DNA from: Paratinospora sagittata
Taxonomy: Eukaryota; Streptophyta; Magnoliopsida; Ranunculales; Menispermaceae
NCBI GenBank assembly: GCA_035771175.1
Contig: CM069597.1
Location: forward strand, 15,225,001-15,289,000
Direction: 5' to 3'
DNA length: 64,000 nt
In this document: positions 46,204 through 57,262 of the stretch, one piece after another
Layout: the number at the start of each line of letters is the position of its first letter
Numbering within the stretch: position 1 is the stretch's first letter
Notes under the pieces: model-generated
Databases searched by the model: none
What the model saw: the letters and a program-made list of their open reading frames with translations, nothing else
Told to the model about the DNA's origin: nothing
Translations under genes and position numbers: made by a program

Positions 46204-49200
46204 TGTAGCACCCGTGCCTTTAGGTGACGTCATTTTGACCCATAGTGTACCCGCAGAGTACCCGCATACGTATTCGTATACGTATGTGTATATGTATTTT
46301 AATGCTCGAAGCACGTATGATAATACATCACAATTTCATTTCCTCATCTAATATCTTAAGCTATATATAGGCCCACACATCCCATCTACATGATAATACG
46401 TATATATATAACGTGTGATAAGTATACATATCAAAATAACAAAAGCTATTTCCTCCAAGCCAACATACACATACCAGACTCACTCACGGAGTTTCCTTTT
46501 CCCTTCGACTCAATACCTGAAATATTGGAGGAATTAGGGTGAGCAAACAACAACTCAGTGAATATAGTTCTTGAGATGGCAATTATATACATTTAAAGAA
46601 ATATGACATTTAAACTCATTTCAAACATTTATTCAACACATGCATCGTTCAACGAATATATCATACATGTCAACAACATAAATTTCATGCTTTTCAATAA
46701 TATAATGCACAATTTCCCTCCTCCGCAAGGCAAGAGAGCGGGTCTAACCTTGTATGGTCGTACAAGGTAGACACAGCCTCTCATTACCCAATTTCAAAAC
46801 ACAATGCACAATCTCCCTCCTCCGCAAGGCAAGAGAGCGGGTTCCATGGAGGAAGAGATTTCTATCACAAATTACATCAATCGTTTGATCTCCTACATCC
46901 GTGGTCCGATTGAGCTGAAATATTTTTCGCTCATTCTTATATGATAGATCTTCATTATTAACGATGAAGATCTTGATCAGAGTTACCTACTATGAGTTAT
47001 AAGACTCCAAACACAGTTTCACGGATTTTCGGATTTTCTTAAGCAGTTTTGATCAAACAGTTAGAAATCGTAATCCAACCGTTGGATGGCGTTGAACGTT
47101 TACCATAATGTTTTTAACTGACTCATGCAACATATGAACGGTTAAGATGTTAAATTAGTGGGTAGTTTGCAAGAAATTGACTATCTAAATGCAAGTATTG
47201 TAACAGGAAAACTGAGTTTTTGATAGTTTGTGGCAACTTTTAGTTGTGGGCCCAAGCTTGTCTATTTAAGCAACCAAAACATAATTTTAGGCTCATTTGC
47301 TCATTTCTCAGCCAGAAAAGAGAGAGAGGAGCTGGAGAGGAGAAAAGGAGAGGAAAATTAGGGTTTGGTGGTTTTTTGCTCAAGAACACCTAAGGTTTGT
47401 ATTTTTCCTCCATTTCTTCCTTGAATCTCTCTATTAGTTGCATGATAGCTTTATTTTGAGCATCAGGGTTTCATTTTGATGCATGCATTGTGATGAACCT
47501 TGGATGGGTGGAAGACCAAAGTTGGAGTTGAGTCTTTCAAGTCACATATGTGTGATTAGAGAGTGTTAGGAGTACACTAATGGTGGAAACCCCCAATTTT
47601 TAGCAAGAAATTGGAAGGGTTAGTTCAAATGAACTATACTTTGACCTTAGACTTTTTAAAAATCTTTGCATGTCAACTATGTTGACCTAGTGGCCATTGT
47701 GGATGATTCCATGTTGCAAGATCAGTAAAATTCATGGCTGAACATGGAGGCCTAGCGTAAAATTTGCAATATGGCCTATGTATGAAAATTTCCAGATTTG
47801 GGGCTTTTGATGCTCTTGATATAGAATCTGGAAAATTATCCAATGTAGGTCTAATTGGACATGATTAGGGTTGTTTGATGATTGAATTCAGTGGGTTCTC
47901 ATAATGGACACCCTAATGTTGACTAATTTTGATCTAGGCTAAGTATTTGGCATGTTTCATGTACTTTGACAATTTTGCATGTAATTTGGGGATTTTGCCC
48001 AAATTGAGACTTTTCACCCAAAGCAAAGTCAATTTATGAAATTGCCTTGGGAATTGTTTAATTGGACCCAAATTGAGTAGAATCATGGGTTTAAAATGTT
48101 AGAACCTATGTTAAATTGATATGACTTAGTTCATTTTGACCTTATGTTTTATATTGGAGTAATTGGGGGTTTTGATCAAGACTTAGTCAAGTAATGAAAT
48201 TGACTTGATGTATAGTCTAATTGACACTAATTATAATTGAATTTCATGTATATTAGTGGTTGGATCATGGGATCACCCTATTACATTCAATTTAGGTCAA
48301 TCTTAGTTTAATTGAGTCTAAATGATCAAGTTGGGCAATATGGAAATTGGCTCAAAGGGGTAATCAATTTAGAATCTAATTGACTTTAGATTGGGTTTGA
48401 ACATGGGGTTTTGACACACTTTATGACTGATTTTCAGCTGTGTGAACCATGTTATTTCCAGGTCTTGTGATTGATCTTGAACCCATTTAGTCAATTGTAG
48501 AGTTTTGGCGATTGGATTGGCTAGACTTAGCGAATCAAGAGTGAGTGTTCTTTTACTTTTGGATTATTTATATGTGGCATTGTAGTATAGAAATGTTTTA
48601 ATTGCTTATGTATGATGGTATGCATGTTTTAATATTCCATGAAATACATTTGAGCATAATTCATTGGGATGACAATTTGGGTTGAGGCTCCTAGTTGGAA
48701 TTTCCTCTTTTTGGGAATTCTCGTAAGTCTAGCGGCGATCCCAGTTGTCTACCTGACAGAGGGTTTTATGGCTTGTGTATGGGTAGGTTAGTTTAGGCTA
48801 ATCTTACGTGCTGCACAACCCCAGAAATCCTATTAGGATACGAGTGTTGTGTGAGTGTTCAGGTACTATGTGTAGCGCACCAGCCTTGAACCCCCGTACT
48901 CAGGACTACAAATGTTATGTATCGTCTTATGTATGACTTGATCCATTATGTTAGCATGTATGTAATCTATTTCATCATCATGATATTTCAACTGTTTTAT
49001 GATCTTACCATGTTTTATAAATGCACGAATAGCCACTTGTAAATAACATTTACTGAGCTGGCTGTAGCTCACACCTCACCATCTTCTTTCAGGATCTGAT
49101 TGAAAAGGAAAAGGGAAAGCTTGACTGCGGAGCGTCCCTTGTTTTTGTTTCATGTAGGTGTTGTACATTTAGTTTTGTATTTTGATAATTATGTACATGA

Positions 49201-49471
49201 TAACACCTAGTAATTGTATATTTAACACAGTTGGGATGTGTTGGGTTTTGCATCATTTTGAAGACTCTGGAATTTTATATTTGTAAAAATTTGGAGAAGT
49301 AATATTTTATTTCATTATAATCATGTTAGTTGGTTGTTAAGGATGTACTTTTATTTCTTTTTGGGGATTCGTATATGTATTCGAGAGCTACGGGACGTCG
49401 GGTGTACTGACGGAGGGCATACTCGAAGGTTCTTGTGCCGGTCATGACGTCACATAGAGTGGGTCACGACA
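46204..49471 (+). repeat. 5' LTR of element C, patched
   Basis: Begins TGTAGCACCCGTGCC and ends GGGTCACGACA four bases before the primer site. U3 starts with 'gcatacgtattcgtatacgtatgtg', a run of TACGTA palindromes. 'tcatgacgtcac' near 49442-49453 contains the full TGACGTCA palindrome. Compared with the 3' LTR, about 125 bases are replaced by a 525-base foreign segment. Confidence 0.9.
46318..46842 (-). repeat. A-like LTR fragment replacing part of the C 5' LTR
   Basis: On the minus strand it matches the element A LTR ('ccaatatttcaggta', 'aaagggaaaaggaaac', 'actccgtgagtgag'-type order near 7438-7520). It includes a direct repeat of 'ccctcctccgcaaggcaagagagcggg' at about 46716 and 46814. No 5-bp duplication was seen at its edges, so it is not a clean insertion; more like a deletion with fill-in or conversion. 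Confidence 0.7.
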
Positions 49472-49475
49472 ACTA

Positions 49476-49487
49476 TGGTATCAGAGC
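49476..49487 (+). other. Primer-binding site, initiator tRNA-Met (element C)
   Basis: TGGTATCAGAGC four bases after the 5' LTR end, identical to the sites in A and B. Confidence 0.93.
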
Positions 49488-49672
49488 GAGTGTTTTAAGT
49501 TTAAAATCCTTAAAAAGAATAAAAGACTTGTATGACATTATGATTGCCTTTATGAGTATGATTATGGGAAGTTATCTTAGGGGTAACTTTTTTCCTCGAT
49601 TGTGATCCTGATTGAGCTTTTCCTTATTGTGAATTTCAGATATTTACAAGAGAGGAAAGAGCAGGATCAGCC

Positions 49673-50900
49673 ATGGACCCAGAGGAACGCCTTAGGCGTA
49701 TAGAGGCAGTCTTAGAGGCCACTCAGCAGCAGCAAGCCCATATTCTCGAGTTGCTAGGCCGTACGCAGGGTGTTAGGCCACCACCGCAGGGTGATGTAGT
49801 AGCAGCTGTAGAGCACAATAGTGTGGCAGCAGTAGTAGAGGATCAGGCAGAGCAGGCAGGACCAGCTGGGGTCTAACATGTCGTAGTTGGGGAGACTGAG
49901 GCTGAGCGGGCAGAGAAGGACCACTATGAGAGGGTTATGAAAACCTTCAAGAATCAGAATCCTACTGAGTTTCCGGGAGGTCTTGATTTAGAGCTTGCTG
50001 AGGGATGGTTGACTCGGATCGAGACCATTTTCAGTGATACGAGGGCGCTTGAGCATGATAAGGTCAAGCTTGCCAGGTTTAAGCTGATTGACAAGGCTAA
50101 CAAATGGTGGGAATGGGTAGAGCGTCTCGAGGGCGAGGTCCGGACTTGGACTAGATTCAAGGAGTTGTTTTTTGTAGATTTCTATCCACGGGCCGAGAGG
50201 GATCAACGCTGGATCCAGTTTTTACATCTGACCCAGGGCAACATGTCCGTGAGAGAGTACGAGCAAGAGTTCAACAGGTTGGTAGTTTTCGCTCCAGAGA
50301 TGGTTTCTACCGATGAGCTGAGGATGCAAAGGATACAGGGATGGTTTTTGAGACCGTATCCGTCAGGGTTTGGCACTGGCTGGCGTGCAGACATATGCGT
50401 AGGCTATGGGGCAGGCCGCAGAGGCCAATTCTCGGATGAGATTACCTGCAGCAGTCCAAGCACCAGCAGCTCCTACAGTTCAGACTCAGTAGGCAGGGTC
50501 AGAGGCACAAGATTTCAGTGGCAGGAGAGGCCGACATAATAAGACGACTAGATTCAGCGGCAGTGGATATGAGGCATCTATAGCCTCCGCTCCAGTATCA
50601 GTGGTACGACCAGCTGCGGGCTAGAATGTTCAGATCTCTAGTTGATCGTAGCAGCAGCAACAGAGTTTTGTCAAGTCTGGTGGACAGCAGACAACCGGGG
50701 CCGAGTCGCAGGTTGTATCTTCTGCACCTAGAGTACCGAGGCCGATTGTGTGTTATGGTTACGAGATTCCAGGGCATAAGAGGAACCAATGTCCACAGAG
50801 GATGCCTTTTGGTCAGTTTTGACCTATAGCTACACCTACCAAAGAGCAGGCAAGAGCTGTTACGCAGGCAGATCCTGAGGCTAGCAAGCAACTAATAGAA
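49673..50900 (+). pseudogene. Gag of element C, broken
   Basis: Start at 49673 (MDPEERLRRIEAVLEATQQQ), followed by a TAA at 49874 in the same frame. The gag core resumes (NPTEFPGGLDLELAEGWLTR, WWEWVERLEGEV, FKELFFVDFYPRAERDQRW, LTQGNMSVREYEQEFNRLV). A frameshift near 50340 shifts the remainder. The zinc knuckle near 50751 reads CYGYEIPGHKRNQC, with the second Cys replaced by Tyr. The first ATG is preferred because it follows the leader directly and matches the relic in A. Confidence 0.9.
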
Positions 50901-50924
50901 GGTACAATCAACATTTGCAATTCT

Positions 50925-53900
50925 TTGATGCATGTCTTGATTGATGCTGGTTCTACTCTGTCATTTATTTCTGGTGGTGTAGTAGATAGATTGAGATTGT
51001 CTACTGTTAGGACTAGTACGCCGTTGATTTTGAGTACGGCGGCCGGTGAGAGAGTTTACCCTAATATGGTATGTGTGGATGCATTGTGAGACTCGAGGAC
51101 CATGAGATGTCTGTCGACCTTAGAGTCTTAGAGTACCTAGAGTTTGATGCCATTTTGGGTATGGATTGGCTGGCAGCGTATCACGCTCACATTGATTGCT
51201 TCGGCAAGAGGGTTATCTTTCAGATACCCATAGAGCCAGCCTTTGTCTTTCGAGGCAGGACTGCATCGAGACCACCTACCCAGGGTAGATTAGCCACTGA
51301 TGATGAGGTTGCTACGATGGCGAGTTTGATGCTAGTGGATGATGTGGGTCAGAGTATTCAACTAGCAGACATTCCTGTAGTCTGTGAGTACCCAAAGGTT
51401 TTTCCTGATGAGTTACCTGGCTTGCCGCCTAGGCGAGAGGTAGACTTTATCATTGAGCTGATGCCTGACACTAAACCCATTTCCATTCCGCCGTATCGTA
51501 TGGCACCAAAAGAGCTGAATGAACTCAGAGCCCAACTTGATGAGCTGATGGACAAGGGATTTATTTCCCCTAGCATGTCACCTTGGGGAGCACCTATGGT
51601 ATTCATCAAGAAGAAAGATGAGAGTCTTCGTTTGTGTATAGACTACCGTCAACTGAATAAGGTGACTGTGAAGAACAAATATCCACTTCCTCGTATTGAT
51701 GACTTGTTTGACCAACTGATTGGGGCCCAAGTTCTTTTCGAAGATTGACTTGAGGTCTGGGTACCATCAGTTGAGGATGAGAAATGAGGATGTGTCGAAT
51801 ACTGCTTTTCGAACGAGGTATGGACATTATGAGTTTCTAGTAATGCCCTTTGGGTTGACTAATGCACCAGTTATGTTCATGGATCTGATGCAGAGAGTGT
51901 TCAGGCCGTACCTTGACCAGTTCATTATAGTCTTCATCGATGATATCCTAGTTTATTCTAAGACAAGAGAGGATCATGAACGTCATCTTAGAGTTACCTT
52001 GCAGACATTGTTGGAGCATAGGCTGTATGCCAAGCTAAGCAAGTGTGATTTCTAGATGACTGAGGTGAAATTCTTGGGTCATGTGGTTAGTGCAGAGGGT
52101 ATTTCTGTTGATTCTGCTAAGGTTGAGGCAATTATTGATTGGCCAAGACCTACCACAGTGACCAAGATTCGTAGCTTTCTAGGTTTGGCTGGCTATTACA
52201 GGAAGTTCGTGAAGGACTTTTCCACGATATCCGCGTCGATGACTAAGCTGACTCAGAAAAACGTGGCCTTCACGTGGTCGGATGCCTGTGAGAGAGCTTT
52301 CAGTGAGTTGAAAAAGAGGTTGACTACAGCTCCAGTGTTGATTCTTTAAGAGCCTGGGAAAGAGTTGGTGATTTATACTGATGCATCACTCTCAGGTCTG
52401 GGATGAGTACTGATGCAGGAGGGTCGAGTGGTTGCATATGCATCTAGACAGCTTAAGGTGCATGAGCACAACTACCCTGTGCATGATTTGGAGTTTGCCG
52501 CTATTGTATTTGCACTGAAGCTATGAAGGCACTACCTTTATGGTGAGAGGTTCACTTTGTTTTCTGATCACAAGAGTTTGAAGTACCTCTTTGATCAGAA
52601 GGAGCTGAATATGCGGCAGAGGAGATGGCTCGAGTTACTAAAGGATTATGATTTCTCTTTGGAATATCATCCTGGCAAAGCCAATGTTGTGGCTGATGCT
52701 TTGAGCCGTAGGCGAGTAGGGACTCAGGTGGTTGCTTTTCAGATGGCCCAGCAGTGGCATTTACTTAAGAGAGTGACTATGATGAGTATACTCTTGAACG
52801 CACCACTTACTGAGATATGTGTTCAGATGCACGTGCAACATGCGGATGCCCATATTTCGCGGGTTAGATATTTATAGGAACATTGTCCAGATTATGACAC
52901 GTACCGTGGATATGCAGATAATGTTGACCAGGCCGATTGGCAGATTGGTCCAGATGAAGTCTTGCGGTATAGAGGGAGACTATGGATCCCATATGATGCT
53001 GAGTTGCATGCTGAGATACTTCGAGAGGCTCATAGGTCTCAGTATACTGTTCATCCAGGGGCTACCAAGATGTACCATGATATGAAGAGATATGTATGGT
53101 GGCACGGGATGAAGAAGAGTATTGCTGAGTATGTGCAAAGATGTGAGGTGTGCCAGCAGGTTAAGGCTGAACACCGAAAGCCTGGAGGTCAGATGCAACC
53201 ATTGCCCATACCCGAGTGGAAATGGGAACACATCACGATGGATTTCGTCATGGGATTGTCGAGATCTCAGGGCAGATTTGATGCCATTTGGGTTGTGGTC
53301 GATAGATTGACCAAGAGTGCGCACTTCCTTGCTATGAGCGCCAGGAACTCTGTGGATAGACTGAGCAAATTATATGTGAGAGAGATCGTATGATTGCATG
53401 GAGTGCCCTTGTCTATCGTATCAGATCGAGATCCACAATTTACATCGAGGTTTTGGCAGGTCTTGCAGACTTGATTTGGGACCCGCCTCCGACTCAGTAC
53501 AACATTTCATCCTTAGACGGACGGTCAGTCCGAGAGAGTGATTCAGATGCTGGAGGATATGCTCAGATCTTGAATTTTAGAGTTCGGTGGTGGTTGGGGT
53601 GAGCATTTGCCCTTATGTGAATTTGCTTACAACAACAGTTATCAGGCTAGCATCGGTATGGCACCGTATGAGGCTTTGTATGGAAGACCCTGTAGATCTC
53701 CAGCTTGTTTGTACGAGGTGGGTGATACACAGTTATGGGGCCCTGATGCAATTGTTGAGCAGACTGAGAAAGTCAAGCTGATTCGGCAGAGGCTGAAGTC
53801 AGCTCAGGACAGGCAAAAAAGTTATTTTGATAACCGACATTGGCCGTTAGAGTTTGTAGTGGGAGATCTAGTTTTGCTTAAGGTCTCGCCACTCAAAGAT

Positions 53901-54305
53901 CAGATGAGGTTCGGTGTCAGTGGGAAACTTGCCCCTAGGTTTATTGGGCCATTCCGGATTGTTGAGAGGATTGGACCAGTAGCGTACAGGTTGGCTCTAC
54001 CTTCTCAGCTCGAGGGTGTTCATGATTTATTCCACGTATCGATGTTGAGGAAGTTTAATGAGGATCCATTGAAGGAGTCTTATCCCGATCCAGCTCATGT
54101 GCTTGATGTGAGTCATCTGCAAGTTGGGGAGGATACGACTTATGAGGAGTTGCCTATTCGGATTGTGGCTCGTAGGGTTCAGAAATTGAGAAATAAGGAA
54201 ATCCCGCTTGTGCGAGTCAGATGGCAATTCCACGATAATGAAGAGCAAACCTGGGAGCGCGAGGACAAGATAAGGGAGCAATTCCCCGACCTTCTTATTG
54301 ATTGA
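50925..54305 (+). pseudogene. Ty3/gypsy pol of element C, broken
   Basis: Protease has DAGSTLSFIS where D-S-G is usual, and [16 protein letters not shown] near 51155. [33 protein letters not shown], then a frameshift at about 51720, [33 protein letters not shown] at 52053, TAA at 52347, and TGA codons near 52403 and 52523 interrupt RNase H ([31 protein letters not shown]). Integrase 52962-53393 (HPGATKMYHDMKRYVWWHG, QRCEVCQQVKAEH, MDFVMGLSRSQG) ends in TGA, with frameshifts near 53460 and 53600. The C-terminus 53607-54305 is open (RFIGPFRIVERIGPVAYRLA, VRVRWQFHDNEEQTWERE), a chromodomain-like tail. Inactive. Confidence 0.92.
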
Positions 54306-54349
54306 GGTTAGTTCTCTTGCTTTTATTTTTTAAGGACAAAAATATTCTT

Positions 54350-54363
54350 AAGTTGGGGAGAGT
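54350..54363 (+). other. Polypurine tract of element C
   Basis: AAGTTGGGGAGAGT lies directly before the TGTAGCCCC start of the 3' LTR. Confidence 0.85.
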
Positions 54364-57002
54364 TGTAGCCCCTGTACCTTTAGGTAAATTCATTTTGACC
54401 CATAGTGTACCCACAGAGTACCCGTATACGTATTCATATACGTATGTGTATATATATTTTGATGCTTGAAGCACGTAAGTTCGAGTGTCTTTGCATGATT
54501 TTAGGTCATAAAGAGTGCGGATGAAGCTTCGGAACCATCGGAGACCCGTTCGACGTCAAAACATGTCGAGAACAGTGTTTTGAATCCACTGGAGCTCTCT
54601 CCATGGAGGAAAAAATTTCTGTCACAAATTACATCAATGGTTTAATCTCCAAGATCCGTGGTCCCAATGACCTGAAATTTTTTCAGCTCATTCTTATATG
54701 ATAGATCTTCATTATTAACGATAAAGATCTTGATCAGAGTTACCTACTATGAGTTATAAGACTCCAAACACTGTTTCACGGATTTTCAGATTTTCTTATG
54801 CAAATTTGATCAAACAGTTAGAACTCGCAATCCCACTGTTGGATGGAGTTGAACGTTTACCATAATATTGTTAACTGACTCATGCAACTTGTGAATGGTT
54901 AAGATGTTAAATTGGTGGGTATTGTGCAAGAAATTGACTATCTAAATGCAAGTATCGTAACACGAAAACTGAGTTCTTGATAGTTTGTGGCAACTTTTAG
55001 TTGTGGGCCCAAGCTTGTCTATTTAAGCAACCAAAACGTAATTTTAGGCTCATTTGCTCATTTCTCAACCAGAAAAGAGAGAGAGGAGCTGGAGAGGAGA
55101 AAAGGAGAGGAAAATTAGGGTTTGGTGGTTTTTTGCTCAAGAACAACTAAGGTTTGCATTTTTCCTCCATTTCTTCCTTGAATTTCTCTACTAGTTGCAT
55201 GATAGCTTTATTTTGAGCATCAGGGTTTCATTTTGATGCATGCATTGTGATGAACCTTGGATGGGTGGAAGACCAAAGTTGGAGTTGAGTCTTGCATGTC
55301 ACATATGTGTGATTAGAGAGTGTTAGGAGTACACTAATGGTGGAAACCCCCAATTTCTAGCAAGAAATTGGAAGGGTTAGTTCAAATGACCTATACTTAG
55401 TTTATGACCTTAGACTTTTTCAAAATCTTTGCATGTCAACTATGTTGACCTAGTGGCCATTGTGGATGATTCCATGTTCCAAGATCAGTAAAATTCATGG
55501 CTGAACATGGTGGCCTAGTGTAAAATTGGCAATATGGCCTATGTACGAAAATTTCTAGATTTGGGGCTTTTGATGCTCTTGATATAAATCTGGAAAATTA
55601 TCCAATGTAGGTCTAATTGGACATGATTAGGGTTGTTTGATGATTAAATTCAGTGGGTTCTCATAATGGACACCCTAAGGTTGACTAATTTTGATCTAGG
55701 CTAAGTATTTGGCATTTTTCATGTACTTTGGCAATTTTGCATGTAATTTGGGGATTTTGCCCAAATTGAGACTTTTCACCCAAAGCAAAGTAATTTTATG
55801 AAATTGCCTTTGGAATTGTTTAATTGGACCCAAATTGAGTAGAATCATGGGTTTAAAATGTTAGAACCGATGTTAAATTGATATGACTTAGTTCATTTTG
55901 ACCTTATGTTTTATATTGGCCTAATTGGGGGTTTTGATCAAGACTTAGTCAATTGATGAAATTGACTTGATGTATAGTCTAATTGACCCTAATTATAATT
56001 GAATTTCATATATATTAGTGGTTGGATCATGGGATCACCCTATTATATTCAATTTAGGTCAAGCTTAAATGATTAAGTTGGGTAATATGGAAATTGGCTC
56101 AAGGGGGTAATCAATTTAGAATCTAATTGACTTTAGATTGGGTTTGAACATGGGGTTTTGACACATTTTATGACTGATTTTCAATTGTGTGAACCATGTT
56201 ATTTCCAGGTCTTGTGATTGATCTTGAACCTGTTTAGTCAATTGGAGAGTTTTGGCGATTGGATTGGCTAGACTTAGCGAGTCAAGAGTGAGTGTTCTTT
56301 TATTTTTGGATTATTTATATGTGACATTATAGTATAGAAATGTTTTAAATGCTTATGTACGATGGTATGCATGTTTTAATATTCCATAAAATACATTTGA
56401 GCATAATTCATTGGGATGACAATTTGGGTTGAGGCTCCTAGTTGGAATTTCCTCTTTTTGGGATTTCTCGTAAGTCTAGCGGCGATCCCAGTTGTGTACC
56501 TGGCAGAGGGTTTTATGGCTTGTGTATGGGTAGGTTAGTTTAGGCTAATCTTACATGCTGCACAACCCCAGAAATTCTATTAGGATACGAGTATTGTGTG
56601 AGTGTTCAGGTACTGTGTGTAGCGCACCAGCCTTGAACCCCCGTTCTCAGGAGGTGTTAGGATTGCATGAGCATGACTACAAATGTTATGCATCGTCTTA
56701 TGTATTACTTGATCCATTATGTTAGCATGTATGTAATCTATTTCATCATCATGATATTTCAACTGTTTTATGATCTTACCATGTTTTAAAAATGCACGTA
56801 TATGCCACTTGTAAATAACATTTACTGAGCTTGCCGTAGCTCACACCTCACCATCTTCTTTCAGGATCTGATAGAAAAGGAAAAGGGAAAGCTTGACTGC
56901 GGAGCGTCCCTTGTTTTTGTTTCATGTAGGTGTTGTACATTTAGTTTTGTATTTTGATAATTATGTACATGATAACACCTAGTAATTGTATATATAACAC
57001 AT
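54364..57002 (+). repeat. 3' LTR of element C, truncated
   Basis: Collinear with the 5' LTR from TGTAGCCCCTGTACC through 'cctagtaattgtata..taacaca', then abruptly different at 57003. It contains the ancestral 125 bases that were replaced in the 5' LTR. ORF 56580-56762 is a shadow also present in the 5' LTR (48866-49072). Confidence 0.9.
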
Positions 57003-57262
57003 TGGTTCAGTCGCTACTCGGATTGCGAAATCAACCTATATGAGGTTTGAGGTTCGAATCCTGGGGAGGCCCTATACTATTCATGAAAAACAGTGGACAA
57101 ATGATCCCGGGGGTACTAGACACTGTTGAGTGGGCTGTGTACTGGGATGGGACAATATTATGGTTCCATAATGGCTGGAGTATGCTCTGCGGGGGTACTC
57201 ATCACCCTGGGTAGGGGGGCACTGTGTGCAACCCAGGTGTGACAGTTTCTACCGTGAGGCCA
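57003..57262 (+). mobile_element. tRNA-like segment with pol III promoter boxes (possible SINE)
   Basis: A-box TGGTTCAGTCG at 57003-57013 and B-box GGTTCGAATCC at 57051-57061 match the consensus for tRNA-type internal promoters, 48 bases apart. The body (57070-57262) is G-rich, unlike its neighbours, and no A or T tail or target duplication is evident. It lies exactly between a truncated C LTR and the start of another LTR. It could be a SINE, a tRNA-related pseudogene or part of an unknown element. It is unlikely to fold as a working tRNA. Confidence 0.55.

Larger units (their letters stand above)
46204..57002 (+). mobile_element. Element C: Ty3/gypsy LTR retrotransposon, degenerate, right end truncated
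   Basis: 5' LTR 46204-49471, tRNA-Met primer site, gag, pol with chromodomain-like tail, PPT, and a 3' LTR that stops at 57002, about 240 bases short. It is related to A by pol homology, leader sequence and LTR end. The target duplication cannot be checked because the right LTR end is gone (left flank GTTTC). Frameshifts and many stops make it inactive, but it is far better preserved than A. Confidence 0.9.

Noticed and set aside
46318..46842. Nested LTR insertion in element C
   Set aside because: No target duplication and 125 bases of host LTR are missing, so it is treated as a replacement.
57003..57075. Functional tRNA gene
   Set aside because: Only the two promoter boxes fit. I could not arrange acceptor and anticodon stems, and there is no terminal T run, so a SINE-like origin is preferred.
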